Source of the DNA: Bacteroidales bacterium
Lineage (GTDB): Bacteria; Bacteroidota; Bacteroidia; Bacteroidales; PUMT01
Direction: 5' to 3'
DNA length: 58,196 bases
NCBI GenBank assembly: GCA_007133565.1
Contig: SLMM01000139.1
Span: 1-58,196 of the forward strand
Under the pieces are notes generated by a model. That model searched no databases. It saw only the letters and a program-made list of their open reading frames with translations, and was not told the DNA's origin. Below, piece after piece: positions 39,501 to 48,152 of the stretch. Position 1 is the first letter of the stretch. Every line of letters begins with the position of its first letter. Made by a program: the position numbers and the translations under genes.

Positions 39501-40703
39501 ATCAGGATGAAGGTTTCTGAAGCTGGTAAAATCTCATTCTGCAAAAAAATATCATCGGAAAGAAGGTATGATTTTCTCGAATTTTATATTGATGAAACCA
39601 GGGCAGGCCGGTGGAGCGGGTTCAGTAACTGGTCTGATGCGGTATTCGAGGTTGAGCCGGGAAACCGCATTTTCAGGTGGGTTTATCTTAAGGACAGTTC
39701 TGTTAGCAAGGGGTACGATGCTGCATGGATCGACGAGGTTGTTTTTCCCCCGGGTGAAATGGTGTCTTTTTTTGAAGAGGAGGCAATAACGGACCTTGGC
39801 CCTGAAGATCTGTTGTCACCTGTTTCAGGAGAGTGGATATCCCAGGGGCAACCAGTCATCCTGAGTGTAAGAAATTACGGCCATCTGGCTGTTACATCCT
39901 TTGATGCCGGGTATATTCTCGGAAACTATGACCCTGTAACGGAAACTTTCAGCAAGCATCTGGAGCCGGGTGAATCGGCCACAGTAACCTTTTCTGAAAC
40001 GGTTGTGCTCAGCGCTCCCGGAGATTATGTGCTTACTGTCTTTACCACCCATTCATCGGATACAATTCCGGAAAACGATACATTGCCGGTATCGATATCG
40101 GTTCCGGAGGTTCATGATATTGCATTAACCGGAATTCTGCAGCCACAAAGCGGTTCAGACCTGGGCATGTCAGAAAAGGTGGAACTTGAGTTTAAAAATA
40201 CCGGTAATATTGAGCTGACGGGATTCGAGCTGGGTTATACACTGGATGACAGCATCCAGGTGAAAGAGATGTTCGATCAGATCATCTCTCCCGGAGAAAC
40301 GGCAGCCTATATTTTTGAACAGGGCGTCAACCTCTCCTCACAAGGTAAATATCAGATTAATGCATACTTGATCATCAATCTTGATGCAAAAACTATAGTT
40401 GATACCCTGGGCGTTGAAATTGAAAATATTGTTACAGGGGTAACTTTCACAGACGGTGAAAAGAATGAGATTGAAGTATATCCCAATCCTTTTATCAGCT
40501 ACCTGGTGGTGAAGACCAGCAGACCCGGGAGGCATAATTTGTCGGTGCGGATTTTCTCCTCTTCCGGCCACCTGTTGTACCGGATAACCGATAATGGATC
40601 AGATAAAATTCATATTAATACGGGCGGTTTCATACCAGGCATATACTACCTTGAAGTGACCACGGCAGAATCGGTCTTTACATACAGGTTGCTGAGGCTT
40701 TAG
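36558..40703 (+). CDS. Gingipain-type C25 cysteine peptidase with T9SS sorting domain
   Basis: GAGFVNYTGHGFPNRWDNPRL (His) and LVIGNACETARFN (Cys); repeated CARDB/Ig-like domains; C-terminal EIEVYPNPFISYLVVKTS...GIYYLEVTTAESVFTYRLLRL. Confidence 0.92.
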   Translation: MISAVRYNLYGYVPVCILLLLLNLAEGFSGGHDTIWLDPGLTKINIKDNSHYGFRIRQSVGSLILQEVETAGGVFTRMEGTGHVSASEYGAPSLPVFSRLIEVPDGARVTYRVLYSKEETINLGDHGFTSPLLPHQPSLSKSERPDDRDFIYLTDKYSDDLFRGPGLVEVTDIGVMRGRRIARIMISPASYNPVRNEITVISDLEIGIDFADAGPPARSSRLAFASPLHETALSSKIFNYQEDRTKTWFSGGPVKYVILSDPMFEEALREFVEWKTRKGFDIIELYRGREGVGHTPEEMRSALADLYHSATAEDPAPVFLLIVGDHDQIPAFRSGGHYTDLYYAEYDGNDDFLPDLFYGRFSANNPEELVPQIEKTLLYEQYLFSQTDFLNNSVLIAGVDSRYAHIHGNGQLNYGTRYYFNENMGITASVYPVPHPGGVSREIIEVISSGAGFVNYTGHGFPNRWDNPRLSIDDIPELDNYGMYPLVIGNACETARFNLYECFGEALVRASDKGAVGYIGASNDTYWDEDYFWAVGVGSISADPFYEETGRGAYDRLFLTGDDTMSDWYVSQGQIQQAGNLAVAEGATITRTRYYWEVYHLLGDPSLMIYFSEPEALNPVYPDVVASDVTELAVMTEPMAYVALSGGGGLVDAGHAGKNGVAVLTVEGISDEFDYDLIMTRANRKPYIGSLKVAPAGQPFVSVRSFSVDDSNGNGNGIPEAGETIFIDIVLKNYGSMAADDLSMSLLADNEYIIPPIRHHDLPGIGAGDEVEIAGLFSFDILPSAPDGETLFFTLEINSGDTLAWVSHFAKDISAPDIDLHGLYYIGQLNKNSHGFLLAGGTATYSLEFVNTGSAAIYNARIMVEDNLNIVMITDDGYDYPYIGPGDTVRHHISVSAPEDIDYGSIVPLDFRVHSDRFEYSTVIRLFVNTIFENFEDQGIFKARPWKTCQDKGWYLTPESASGSYSIRSGNISHSDTSELKIRMKVSEAGKISFCKKISSERRYDFLEFYIDETRAGRWSGFSNWSDAVFEVEPGNRIFRWVYLKDSSVSKGYDAAWIDEVVFPPGEMVSFFEEEAITDLGPEDLLSPVSGEWISQGQPVILSVRNYGHLAVTSFDAGYILGNYDPVTETFSKHLEPGESATVTFSETVVLSAPGDYVLTVFTTHSSDTIPENDTLPVSISVPEVHDIALTGILQPQSGSDLGMSEKVELEFKNTGNIELTGFELGYTLDDSIQVKEMFDQIISPGETAAYIFEQGVNLSSQGKYQINAYLIINLDAKTIVDTLGVEIENIVTGVTFTDGEKNEIEVYPNPFISYLVVKTSRPGRHNLSVRIFSSSGHLLYRITDNGSDKIHINTGGFIPGIYYLEVTTAESVFTYRLLRL

Positions 40704-40776
40704 CCTGAATGTTGCCGAAGCTTCAGCCTGAATGTTGCCGAAGCTTCAGCCTGAATGTTGCCGAAGCTTCAGCCTG
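40702..40776. repeat. 23 bp tandem repeat, three exact copies plus partial, overlapping C25 gene stop codon
   Basis: agcctgaatgttgccgaagcttc at 40702-40724, 40725-40747, 40748-40770, then agcctg; a diverged copy lies in the end of the CDS (GTTGCTGAGGCTTTAGCCTGAATG). Confidence 0.95.
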
Positions 40777-40970
40777 CAGACTATTGTGTTAACCCGGTTG
40801 ATTGATTATTAAAGTGATTGCTGTTGCAGACCGGGATGAAAACAATATGTTAAGGAATATTTTTATTTATCTGAATTATTTTCGAAATTAGGTCGAATTT
40901 TTTTTTGTTCATTTGTACAGTAATTATAATTCTTTCAATACTTAAACCATATTCACCAAATAATTATACC

Positions 40971-42536
40971 ATGAGAAGAATCTGTTTTTTGTTGTTAATC
41001 ACGATGTTTACTGCACACACTGCTCTTGCCGGAGGTATCATGACAAATACCAACCAGAGTGCCTCCTATATCAGGATGCTTGCCCGTGATGCATCACTTG
41101 GAATAGATGCAGTTTATTACAACCCGGCCGGATTGACAAGGTTGTCTGATGGTCTGCATTTGTCACTTAATAACCAGTCTATATGGCAGACACGGAAAAT
41201 TGATAACTCTTTTCCACTTCTTAATGACGGGCATTATCAGGGTGACGTCACAGCCCCCTTGTTCCCGAGTGTCTATGCCGTATACAAGACGGGCCGGCTT
41301 GCAGTATCAGCCGGATTCATGCCGGTTGGCGGCGGAGGGGGTGCGGAATATGAACGCGGACTGCCATCATTTGAAACTGCCTTTGCCACGGTTCCTGCAC
41401 AGTTGACTGCTTTCGGCCTGCCAACGACAGCATATGATATTGATATTGCATTTGAAGGCTCTTCGATATTTTTCGGAGGGCAACTTGGGGTGAGCTATCA
41501 GATTGCCGACATGGTAGATGTGTACGGCGGACTGCGTTATGTAACGGCCACCAACACCTACAAGGGCCATCTGCGCAATTTTACGGTTAATCCGTCCCAT
41601 CCCCTTAATGCCGGAGGTGGAATGGTAAGCGGCTCCGAATTTCTTAATAACCTTGCTGCTGTTGCTTCAGGCGCTGCCCAGAGCGTGCAGCCCCTGATTG
41701 ATGGCGGGGCCGGCTCACTGACACTTGACCAGGCTGTAACAATGGAGCTTATTACACAGGATCAGGCCATGCAACTTGCCGGTGGCCTTGGGGCTATGTA
41801 TGATGAGGCGATGTCCATAAGCCAGGTGCAGGGGGCTTACACAACCGTTTCACTGACCGCATCGGGGTTTGCAGGAGAACTGACTGACAGGAGGGTTGAT
41901 GCGCGTCAGACAGGCTCGGCTATTGCTCCGCTGCTGGGCGTTAACCTTCAGCTTTCAGACCAGCTTAATATTGGAATTAAATATGAGTTTCTTACAAAAC
42001 TGGAACTTGAGAACGATACAGAGGTAGATGAGACCGGCATGTTCCCCGACGGTGCGAAGACACGCAGCGACATGCCGGCAATGCTTTCGGTTGGTGCCGC
42101 TTACAGGGCCACGCCGCAGCTTAATATTGCAGGCGGGGTTCACTACTACTTTGACAAGTCGGCCGATTACGGCAAGACCATAGATGGCAGCAGGGTAGCC
42201 AATGACGTCGTGATCGACAACAATTTCATTGAGCTGGCTCTCGGACTGGAATATGATGTTACCCAAAACCTGCTGGTGAGTGCAGGATACCTGCGGACAA
42301 TAACCGGGGTAAACGAAAAGTACCACAGTGATCTCAGCCACAGTTTGTCAACACATTCGTTAGGGCTTGGAGGAAGGTATGCAATTAATGAGATGGTGGC
42401 TGTTAACCTGGGCTTCCTGATGACTTTTTACGATGAGGACCAGAGGAATTTTTCATTTCCGGGCCTGCCCGCATTCACCGAGGTATATAATCGTGAGGTA
42501 ATGGTGGTTGCATTTGGGCTTGATTTAAAATTTTAG
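40971..42536 (+). CDS. OmpP1/FadL-family outer membrane transport protein
   Basis: MRRICFLLLITMFTAHTALAGGIMTNTNQSASYIRMLARDASLGIDAVYYNPAGLTRL; beta-barrel end VMVVAFGLDLKF. Confidence 0.9.
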   Translation: MRRICFLLLITMFTAHTALAGGIMTNTNQSASYIRMLARDASLGIDAVYYNPAGLTRLSDGLHLSLNNQSIWQTRKIDNSFPLLNDGHYQGDVTAPLFPSVYAVYKTGRLAVSAGFMPVGGGGGAEYERGLPSFETAFATVPAQLTAFGLPTTAYDIDIAFEGSSIFFGGQLGVSYQIADMVDVYGGLRYVTATNTYKGHLRNFTVNPSHPLNAGGGMVSGSEFLNNLAAVASGAAQSVQPLIDGGAGSLTLDQAVTMELITQDQAMQLAGGLGAMYDEAMSISQVQGAYTTVSLTASGFAGELTDRRVDARQTGSAIAPLLGVNLQLSDQLNIGIKYEFLTKLELENDTEVDETGMFPDGAKTRSDMPAMLSVGAAYRATPQLNIAGGVHYYFDKSADYGKTIDGSRVANDVVIDNNFIELALGLEYDVTQNLLVSAGYLRTITGVNEKYHSDLSHSLSTHSLGLGGRYAINEMVAVNLGFLMTFYDEDQRNFSFPGLPAFTEVYNREVMVVAFGLDLKF

Positions 42537-42560
42537 GCCAGGGAGGGACCAAGAGGAAAT

Positions 42561-42600
42561 TTAAAAAAGAGAGGCTGCCCTTTTGAGGCAGCCTCTCTTA
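42561..42600 (-). terminator. Strong hairpin terminator for phosphofructokinase gene (possibly bidirectional)
   Basis: AAGAGAGGCTGCC-CTTTTGA-GGCAGCCTCTCTT, 13 bp perfect stem; on minus strand followed by TTTTTTAAATTT. Confidence 0.85.
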
Positions 42601-42618
42601 GATTCTAAATGCTATTGA

Positions 42619-43830
42619 TCAGTTGTCAGTCTCGCCTGTCATAAGGAACAGTGGCTTCATCTCGAAGCTTTCGTAGATGGGCCTCAGCCTGTCGGTGTTG
42701 TAATGCTTACGTACGTCAACCAGTTTCTTGCTGCTGGTGACAACATCAATGGGCACATTGTCGTAACGGCCGTTCTGAAGCACTACCAGTCTGCCGTGAA
42801 TACCCTTGAGGATAAGGTCAAGCGCCAGGTTGCCGAATGCCATGGGAACTATTGAGTCAATAGCGTCGGGGTCACCTCCCCTTACAAGGTATCCCAGCTT
42901 CTGGTTAATTACATTGATAGGCCTTCCGCCGTTGTATTTTGCAGAAAGCTTTACCACCTCGTTTGAAACAAGGTCGCCTATTCCGCCAAGTTTTGCATGC
43001 CCGTAGGCATCTTTCTCCTGACTCTGGAAAACCATTTCCCCGCCTTCATACATTGCTCCCTCTGAAACGAGCACTACCGAATAGTTGCTGGGATTTTTCT
43101 TCCTGTCTTCAACCATCAGCTTGGTGAGTTTTTCCATGTTGAATTTGTACTCGGGTATAACACAGCGGTTGGCTGCACCGGCCATAGTGGGCAACATTGC
43201 TGTAAACCCGGCATACCTGCCGAATACCTCAAGCACCAGGAAGCGCTCATGCGAGCCGGCTGAAGTACGGAGTATATGCGTCATCATAATTGTACGTGTG
43301 ATGCATGTACTGAATCCGATGCAATAGTCGGTGCCGGGTACGTCATTATCCATTGTTTTGGGAATGGCTATTACTTTAAATCCCTCCCTGTATAAACGGA
43401 CTCCGTAGCTGAGTGTGTCATCACCCCCGATAGGTATCAGGTAGTCGATGCCGAGGAAGGCAAGGTTCTTGAGAACTTCGGGTGTCAGGTCATTGATTTC
43501 ATCTGTGTATTTGTCCTTGTGATGCTCAGGTACCTGGTTCTTCTTAACCTTGCTGGGGTTTGTCCTTGAACTGTGAAGGAATGTGCCACCTGTTCTTCCG
43601 GCCTTGTTAACGATCTCCTCGGTAAGTTCCAGGTAAAACTCCTTGTTGTTTGCCTTGGGCTCGGGTTTCATCTCCATGATCCCCGCCCAGCCGCGTCTTA
43701 TTCCAATTACTTTGTATCCTTCGCGGAGGGCCCTTATTGTAACCGCCCTGATTGCCGGGTTAAGTCCGGGAACATCCCCTCCTCCGGTAAGAATCCCGAT
43801 TATTCCTTTTACCTTTTTTGTTGTTGCCAT
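42619..43830 (-). CDS. 6-phosphofructokinase, residues suggest PPi-dependent type
   Basis: GILTGGGDVPGLNPAIRAV; PIGGDDTLSYG; AIPKTMDNDVPGTDYCIGFSTC; EVFGRYAGFTA. Confidence 0.93.
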   Translation of the reverse strand: MATTKKVKGIIGILTGGGDVPGLNPAIRAVTIRALREGYKVIGIRRGWAGIMEMKPEPKANNKEFYLELTEEIVNKAGRTGGTFLHSSRTNPSKVKKNQVPEHHKDKYTDEINDLTPEVLKNLAFLGIDYLIPIGGDDTLSYGVRLYREGFKVIAIPKTMDNDVPGTDYCIGFSTCITRTIMMTHILRTSAGSHERFLVLEVFGRYAGFTAMLPTMAGAANRCVIPEYKFNMEKLTKLMVEDRKKNPSNYSVVLVSEGAMYEGGEMVFQSQEKDAYGHAKLGGIGDLVSNEVVKLSAKYNGGRPINVINQKLGYLVRGGDPDAIDSIVPMAFGNLALDLILKGIHGRLVVLQNGRYDNVPIDVVTSSKKLVDVRKHYNTDRLRPIYESFEMKPLFLMTGETDN

Positions 43831-43867
43831 GATATTAGTTTAGTTAATTGTTGATTTTCGAAGAGCC

Positions 43868-43898
43868 TAAAAGTATAAAAAAAACCATAATGGTCAAA
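43868..43898 (-). promoter_or_regulatory. Predicted promoter of phosphofructokinase gene containing a palindrome
   Basis: Minus strand TTTG (43898-43895), 19 nt spacer, TACTTTTA (one mismatch to TAnnTTTG); perfect palindrome ACCAT-A-ATGGT at 43884-43894. Confidence 0.5.
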
Positions 43899-43951
43899 AA
43901 CGGCATGGCAATATTTGTTTTGCTGACCCTCTGCGGTCCGTCAGAAAACTT

Positions 43952-44377
43952 CTAATTGCATCCGTCTACCTCTTCTATCTCAAGGTCTCTTATCTCCCAG
44001 CTGAATTCTTCAGACTCAATTTCTTCATTACTCAGCATGCCGCTCTGGTAATACATGCCGTTCAGCCTGCCTGTCTTGGAGCGCCTTGAAAGGATACACA
44101 GTTCAGTTAAGTCGCTGCTTTCCATTAGTTTGGGGCCCATGTAGAAGTCGATAAAATAACTTACTGATACCGCATGACGGTTCCTGTTCCTTATCCGGAG
44201 CCTGAGTTCGAGGGGACTGTCACTGTCGAGCCAGTTTGAGTTTGCCCATCTGTATTCTATTATAACCCCGTCAACTTCTGAATGTTCGACATACCGCCGT
44301 TGTGCTGAGGCATCATGAGTGTTCCCAAATGCCAGTAACGCTGAAATAGTTAGTGCTAGTACAATGATTCGCTTCAT
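43952..44377 (-). CDS. Small secreted/periplasmic protein of unknown function
   Basis: Signal peptide MKRIIVLALTISALLAFGNTHDASAQ; remainder not recognised. Confidence 0.7.
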   Translation of the reverse strand: MKRIIVLALTISALLAFGNTHDASAQRRYVEHSEVDGVIIEYRWANSNWLDSDSPLELRLRIRNRNRHAVSVSYFIDFYMGPKLMESSDLTELCILSRRSKTGRLNGMYYQSGMLSNEEIESEEFSWEIRDLEIEEVDGCN

Positions 44378-44455
44378 GTGTAAAAAGTTTAATTGTTAAT
44401 TCTACAGATTTAATAAAAAACGTTATAATAAACACATTGTTATAATTATAAACCG

Positions 44456-46909
44456 TTATCGCCTGATCCTTGCGCCAGCCTGTTTCTCGAATGTATCTGC
44501 CAGCTTTTCCATGACTTCATCAATTTTATCATCCCTCAATGTGCCTTGCTTGTCCTGCAATATAAAGCTTACTGCATATGATTTCTTGCCGGCTGTTATT
44601 TTTTCTCCTTCATAAACATCGAAAAGTATAAGGTTTTTTAAAATATTGCGCTCTGTATTAAAGGCGATTTTTTTTATGGTGTCGTAACTGATACTCTTGT
44701 CCAGCTCCATTGCAAGGTCACGACGCACCTCCGGGAACCTGGGCAGTTCCTGGTATGTCTTTCTTCTTTTTGATGCCTCCGTAACTAGTTGATCCCATCC
44801 TATATCAGCGAAGAATACCCTGTTCTTGACCCCCTGCCGGCTTGTGATCTCAGGATGGACTGCACCAAACTCGGCAAGTAATCCTGTTTTTGAGCTTATT
44901 TTTAATCCGTAAAGGAAGAGAGTTCCGTCTGTATCATCCTGGCTGAAACCTTCAGGATCAAGCCCCATCCGTCTGAATATGCAGGAAACATAGGCTTTAA
45001 GATCGAAGAAGTCTGTTTCCTTATCCTTCCTGTTCCAAAGGGTATTGCCTGTTTTGCCTGAAAGGAACAATCCAAGGTGCATGCTCTCTTTATATCTTTT
45101 CAATTCTCCCTTCTGAATTTCATTTCCTGAATAGCTGTAGATATTACCGAACTCATAAAACCTCAGGTCCGGATTTTGCCGGTTCGCATTGTACACAATT
45201 GCCTCAAGTCCCCCGAACAACAGCGTCTGCCTCATGCAATCAAGATCGGAACTTAGGGGGTTAAGAATTTTTGCAAGCTTCTTTTCGGGGTAACCTGCAA
45301 GGTCGTTGTAATAAGATGATTTTGTAAGAGAGTTTGCCATCATTTCGTTAAATCCCATGCTGCTGAGCATATCGGCAACTGTATTAAAATACTTTTCACG
45401 ATCCGGCTTTTCTGAGTATGTAAGCGTCGAATGCACTGTCAGGGGTGCCGGTATATTGTTGTAGCCATATATGCGCAATATCTCCTCAACCACATCTGCA
45501 GGCTTTGTTACTTCGACCCTGTAAAGAGGTACATCGACAATCAGCTTGCTGCTGTCCTCCTCAATGATCTTGAAATCCAGAAGTTGCAATATTTTTCTGG
45601 TTTCTGCGGCAGGTATTTCCATTCCCACCAGGGTGCTGACATAATGCTTATCCAGTGTGATCCTTACAGGTTCGGCAGGAAGCGGGTAAACATCGGTCAC
45701 ATCAGATGATATTTTACCACCTGCGATCTCTTTTATAAGCAATGCAGCTCTTTTAAGAGCGTAAACAGTGGCAGACGGGTCAGTACCCCGTTCAAAACGG
45801 AAAGAGGCGTCAGTGCTTATACCGTGGCTGCGGGCTGTTTTGCGGACTGATACGGGGTCGAAGCAGGCACTTTCAAGAAAAATGTCTGTTGCAGTCTCGT
45901 CTACTCCTGTATTCCGTCCGCCAAGAACGCCTGCAATACACATGCCTTCAGTTGCATTACATATCATTAGGTCATCAGGAAGTATCTCCCTCTCCTCCTC
46001 ATCAAGTGTAACAAGCCTTGATCCCTGCGGCAGATGTCCGACAATAACCTTGTTTCCTTTGATGCCGGCTGCATCGAAGGCATGAAGGGGCTGACCTGTT
46101 TCATGCAGCACGTAATTCGTTATGTCAACCACGTTGTTGATCGGCTTTAGGCCTATTGCCCTCAGCCTGTTTTGCAGCCATGGCGGGGAGGCTGCCACCT
46201 TTACACCTGAAATAGTTAATCCGCTGTACCTTCTGCATTTTCCGGGCTCGTTTATTATGATCTCTACAGGGTAGCTGTTATCATCGGGTGCAAAACTCCT
46301 GACATCAGGCCGAACGAGGGCTACCTCCTCCCTGAGCCCAATTCTCGCAGCAAGGTCACGTGCAACACCAAAATGTGAGGCGGCATCTATCCTGTTTGGG
46401 GTGAGGCCTATCTCAAAAACAGTGTCGGTTTCCACCATGAAATATTCAGCCGCCGGTGTGCCTGGAACAGCATTGTCATCCAGCACCATTATTCCCTCAT
46501 GAGAATCGCCCAGACCAAGCTCATCTTCTGCACATATCATGCCTTCAGATAGTTCTCCCCTGATCCTGGTTTTTTTTATCCTGATGGCCTTATCGTTAAA
46601 ATGGAGGTTTGAACCGGGAAGAGCAACTGCCACCTTCTGTCCATTCACCACATTGGGTGCCCCGCAAACAACCTGAAAGGGTTCACCCCCTCCGGTAAAA
46701 ACCTCTGCCAGTACAAGATTATCGGCACCGGGATGCTTCCGGCACGAAACAATTTCTCCAATCACAACCCCTTCAAGGCTTCCTTTAACTGATCCGTACT
46801 GCTCAATTGCCTCAACCTCTAATCCGATATCTGTCAGTATATCTGATATTTCAGCCATATTAAGCTCTGTTTCCAGATATTGCCTCATCCAGTTAAGTGA
46901 GATCTTCAT
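44456..46909 (-). CDS. pheT: Phenylalanyl-tRNA synthetase beta subunit
   Basis: MKISLNWMRQYLETELNMAEISDILTDIGLEVEAIEQYGS; tRNA-binding domain VVIGEIVSCRKHPGADNL; B5/FDX-ACB domains. Confidence 0.97.
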   Translation of the reverse strand: MKISLNWMRQYLETELNMAEISDILTDIGLEVEAIEQYGSVKGSLEGVVIGEIVSCRKHPGADNLVLAEVFTGGGEPFQVVCGAPNVVNGQKVAVALPGSNLHFNDKAIRIKKTRIRGELSEGMICAEDELGLGDSHEGIMVLDDNAVPGTPAAEYFMVETDTVFEIGLTPNRIDAASHFGVARDLAARIGLREEVALVRPDVRSFAPDDNSYPVEIIINEPGKCRRYSGLTISGVKVAASPPWLQNRLRAIGLKPINNVVDITNYVLHETGQPLHAFDAAGIKGNKVIVGHLPQGSRLVTLDEEEREILPDDLMICNATEGMCIAGVLGGRNTGVDETATDIFLESACFDPVSVRKTARSHGISTDASFRFERGTDPSATVYALKRAALLIKEIAGGKISSDVTDVYPLPAEPVRITLDKHYVSTLVGMEIPAAETRKILQLLDFKIIEEDSSKLIVDVPLYRVEVTKPADVVEEILRIYGYNNIPAPLTVHSTLTYSEKPDREKYFNTVADMLSSMGFNEMMANSLTKSSYYNDLAGYPEKKLAKILNPLSSDLDCMRQTLLFGGLEAIVYNANRQNPDLRFYEFGNIYSYSGNEIQKGELKRYKESMHLGLFLSGKTGNTLWNRKDKETDFFDLKAYVSCIFRRMGLDPEGFSQDDTDGTLFLYGLKISSKTGLLAEFGAVHPEITSRQGVKNRVFFADIGWDQLVTEASKRRKTYQELPRFPEVRRDLAMELDKSISYDTIKKIAFNTERNILKNLILFDVYEGEKITAGKKSYAVSFILQDKQGTLRDDKIDEVMEKLADTFEKQAGARIRR

Positions 46910-47021
46910 AAGGTATTTTCAATTGTGTTTAAAATCCCAAAAGTAAGCAAAAATTAAACTTATGGGTTGTTACAGTGCCAAAACCTCCGACTCCGGATAT
47001 AAATATTGTCAGTCTGCTTCA

Positions 47022-47051
47022 TTGAAACAATCAATCAAATGGATATATTTG
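47022..47051 (+). promoter_or_regulatory. Predicted promoter of surE operon
   Basis: TTG (47022-47024), 19 nt spacer, TATATTTG (47044-47051). Confidence 0.55.
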
Positions 47052-47077
47052 CGGAATAATATTAAAAAAGTGGAAAA

Positions 47078-47869
47078 TTGAAACCAGAAAACAACAGGCC
47101 TCTGATTCTTGTAACAAATGATGACGGAATTCATGCTCCGGGACTGAAAACATTGATTGATATGGCCCGTAAGCTTGGCGATGTAATTGCCATTGCTCCT
47201 GATGAGGGCCGGTCGGGAATGTCGCATGCTATTACAATAAAATATCCTTTACGGATCAAAAGGCTCAGGGAGGAGGAAGGCCTTGAGTTCTGGTCATGCT
47301 CAGGTACCCCTGCAGATTGTGTGAAGATAGCTGTCAACCAGTTGCTGGAAAAGAAACCCGACCTCTTGCTTTCAGGAATAAACCATGGGTCCAATTCATC
47401 AATTTCTGTTGTCTACAGCGGCACTATGGCAGCTGCCGTGGAAGGCGGGCTGCATGCCATACCTTCAGTCGGATTATCAATAACAGATTATTCTTCAAGA
47501 CCCGATTTTTCAGGATGCATCCTTTACGGCGAAGAGATAATAAGAAAAACGCTTGTTGACGGGCTTCCTGCCGGAGTATGCCTGAATGTCAATTTTCCCA
47601 GGATTCCTGCCGACAAGATCAGGGGGATAAAGATCTGCAGGCAGGCAAGAGGTTTGTGGATAGAGGAGTTTGACAAGAGAACGGATCCGCATAAAAGGGA
47701 TTATTTCTGGCTTACCGGATATTTTGAAAACTATGAGCCTGATGACGAGGATACAGATGAGTGGGCGCTCAAAAACGATTATGTATCCGTAGTTCCTGTC
47801 AGGATAGATTTTTCCGACAGGGATGCCATGTTAAAACTAAGGTCTGCCTATGCGAAAGCTGGAACTTAA
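47078..47869 (+). CDS. surE: 5'/3'-nucleotidase SurE (TTG start)
   Basis: PLILVTNDDGIHAPGLKTLIDMARKLGDVIAIAPDEGRSGMSHAIT; SGINHGSNSSISVVYSGTMAAAVEG. Confidence 0.95.
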   Translation: MKPENNRPLILVTNDDGIHAPGLKTLIDMARKLGDVIAIAPDEGRSGMSHAITIKYPLRIKRLREEEGLEFWSCSGTPADCVKIAVNQLLEKKPDLLLSGINHGSNSSISVVYSGTMAAAVEGGLHAIPSVGLSITDYSSRPDFSGCILYGEEIIRKTLVDGLPAGVCLNVNFPRIPADKIRGIKICRQARGLWIEEFDKRTDPHKRDYFWLTGYFENYEPDDEDTDEWALKNDYVSVVPVRIDFSDRDAMLKLRSAYAKAGT

Positions 47870-48152
47870 TTCACAAAGAACCGGAGTTTTTGCCGGTTTG
47901 ATCATCCCCCTGGTTTCATTCTTTCTGGTTTACCTTTTCAGGTACGGACATATCCCTTTTTTCGAGTTTCTGAAGTATGTCTGGTTCAGGGATATCTTAG
48001 CCCCGCTTATGAGCCTCAACATACTTCCCAACCTTTTGATTTTCTATATCTTTATCAGGAAAAACTACCTGTTTTCAGCCCGCGGTGTACTTCTTGCCAC
48101 TTTCATCTTTGCCGGCATTATTCTGTTGTTAAAGGTCATATCCTGGTTATGA
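47850..48152 (+). CDS. Small (100 aa) multi-pass membrane protein of unknown function
   Basis: Three to four hydrophobic helices; overlaps surE by 20 nt and lpxB by 4 nt. Confidence 0.8.
   Translation: MRKLELNSQRTGVFAGLIIPLVSFFLVYLFRYGHIPFFEFLKYVWFRDILAPLMSLNILPNLLIFYIFIRKNYLFSARGVLLATFIFAGIILLLKVISWL

Noticed and set aside
40702-40776. CRISPR or mobile-element terminal repeats
   Set aside because: Contiguous 23 bp units without spacers, no transposase ORF and no target-site duplication.
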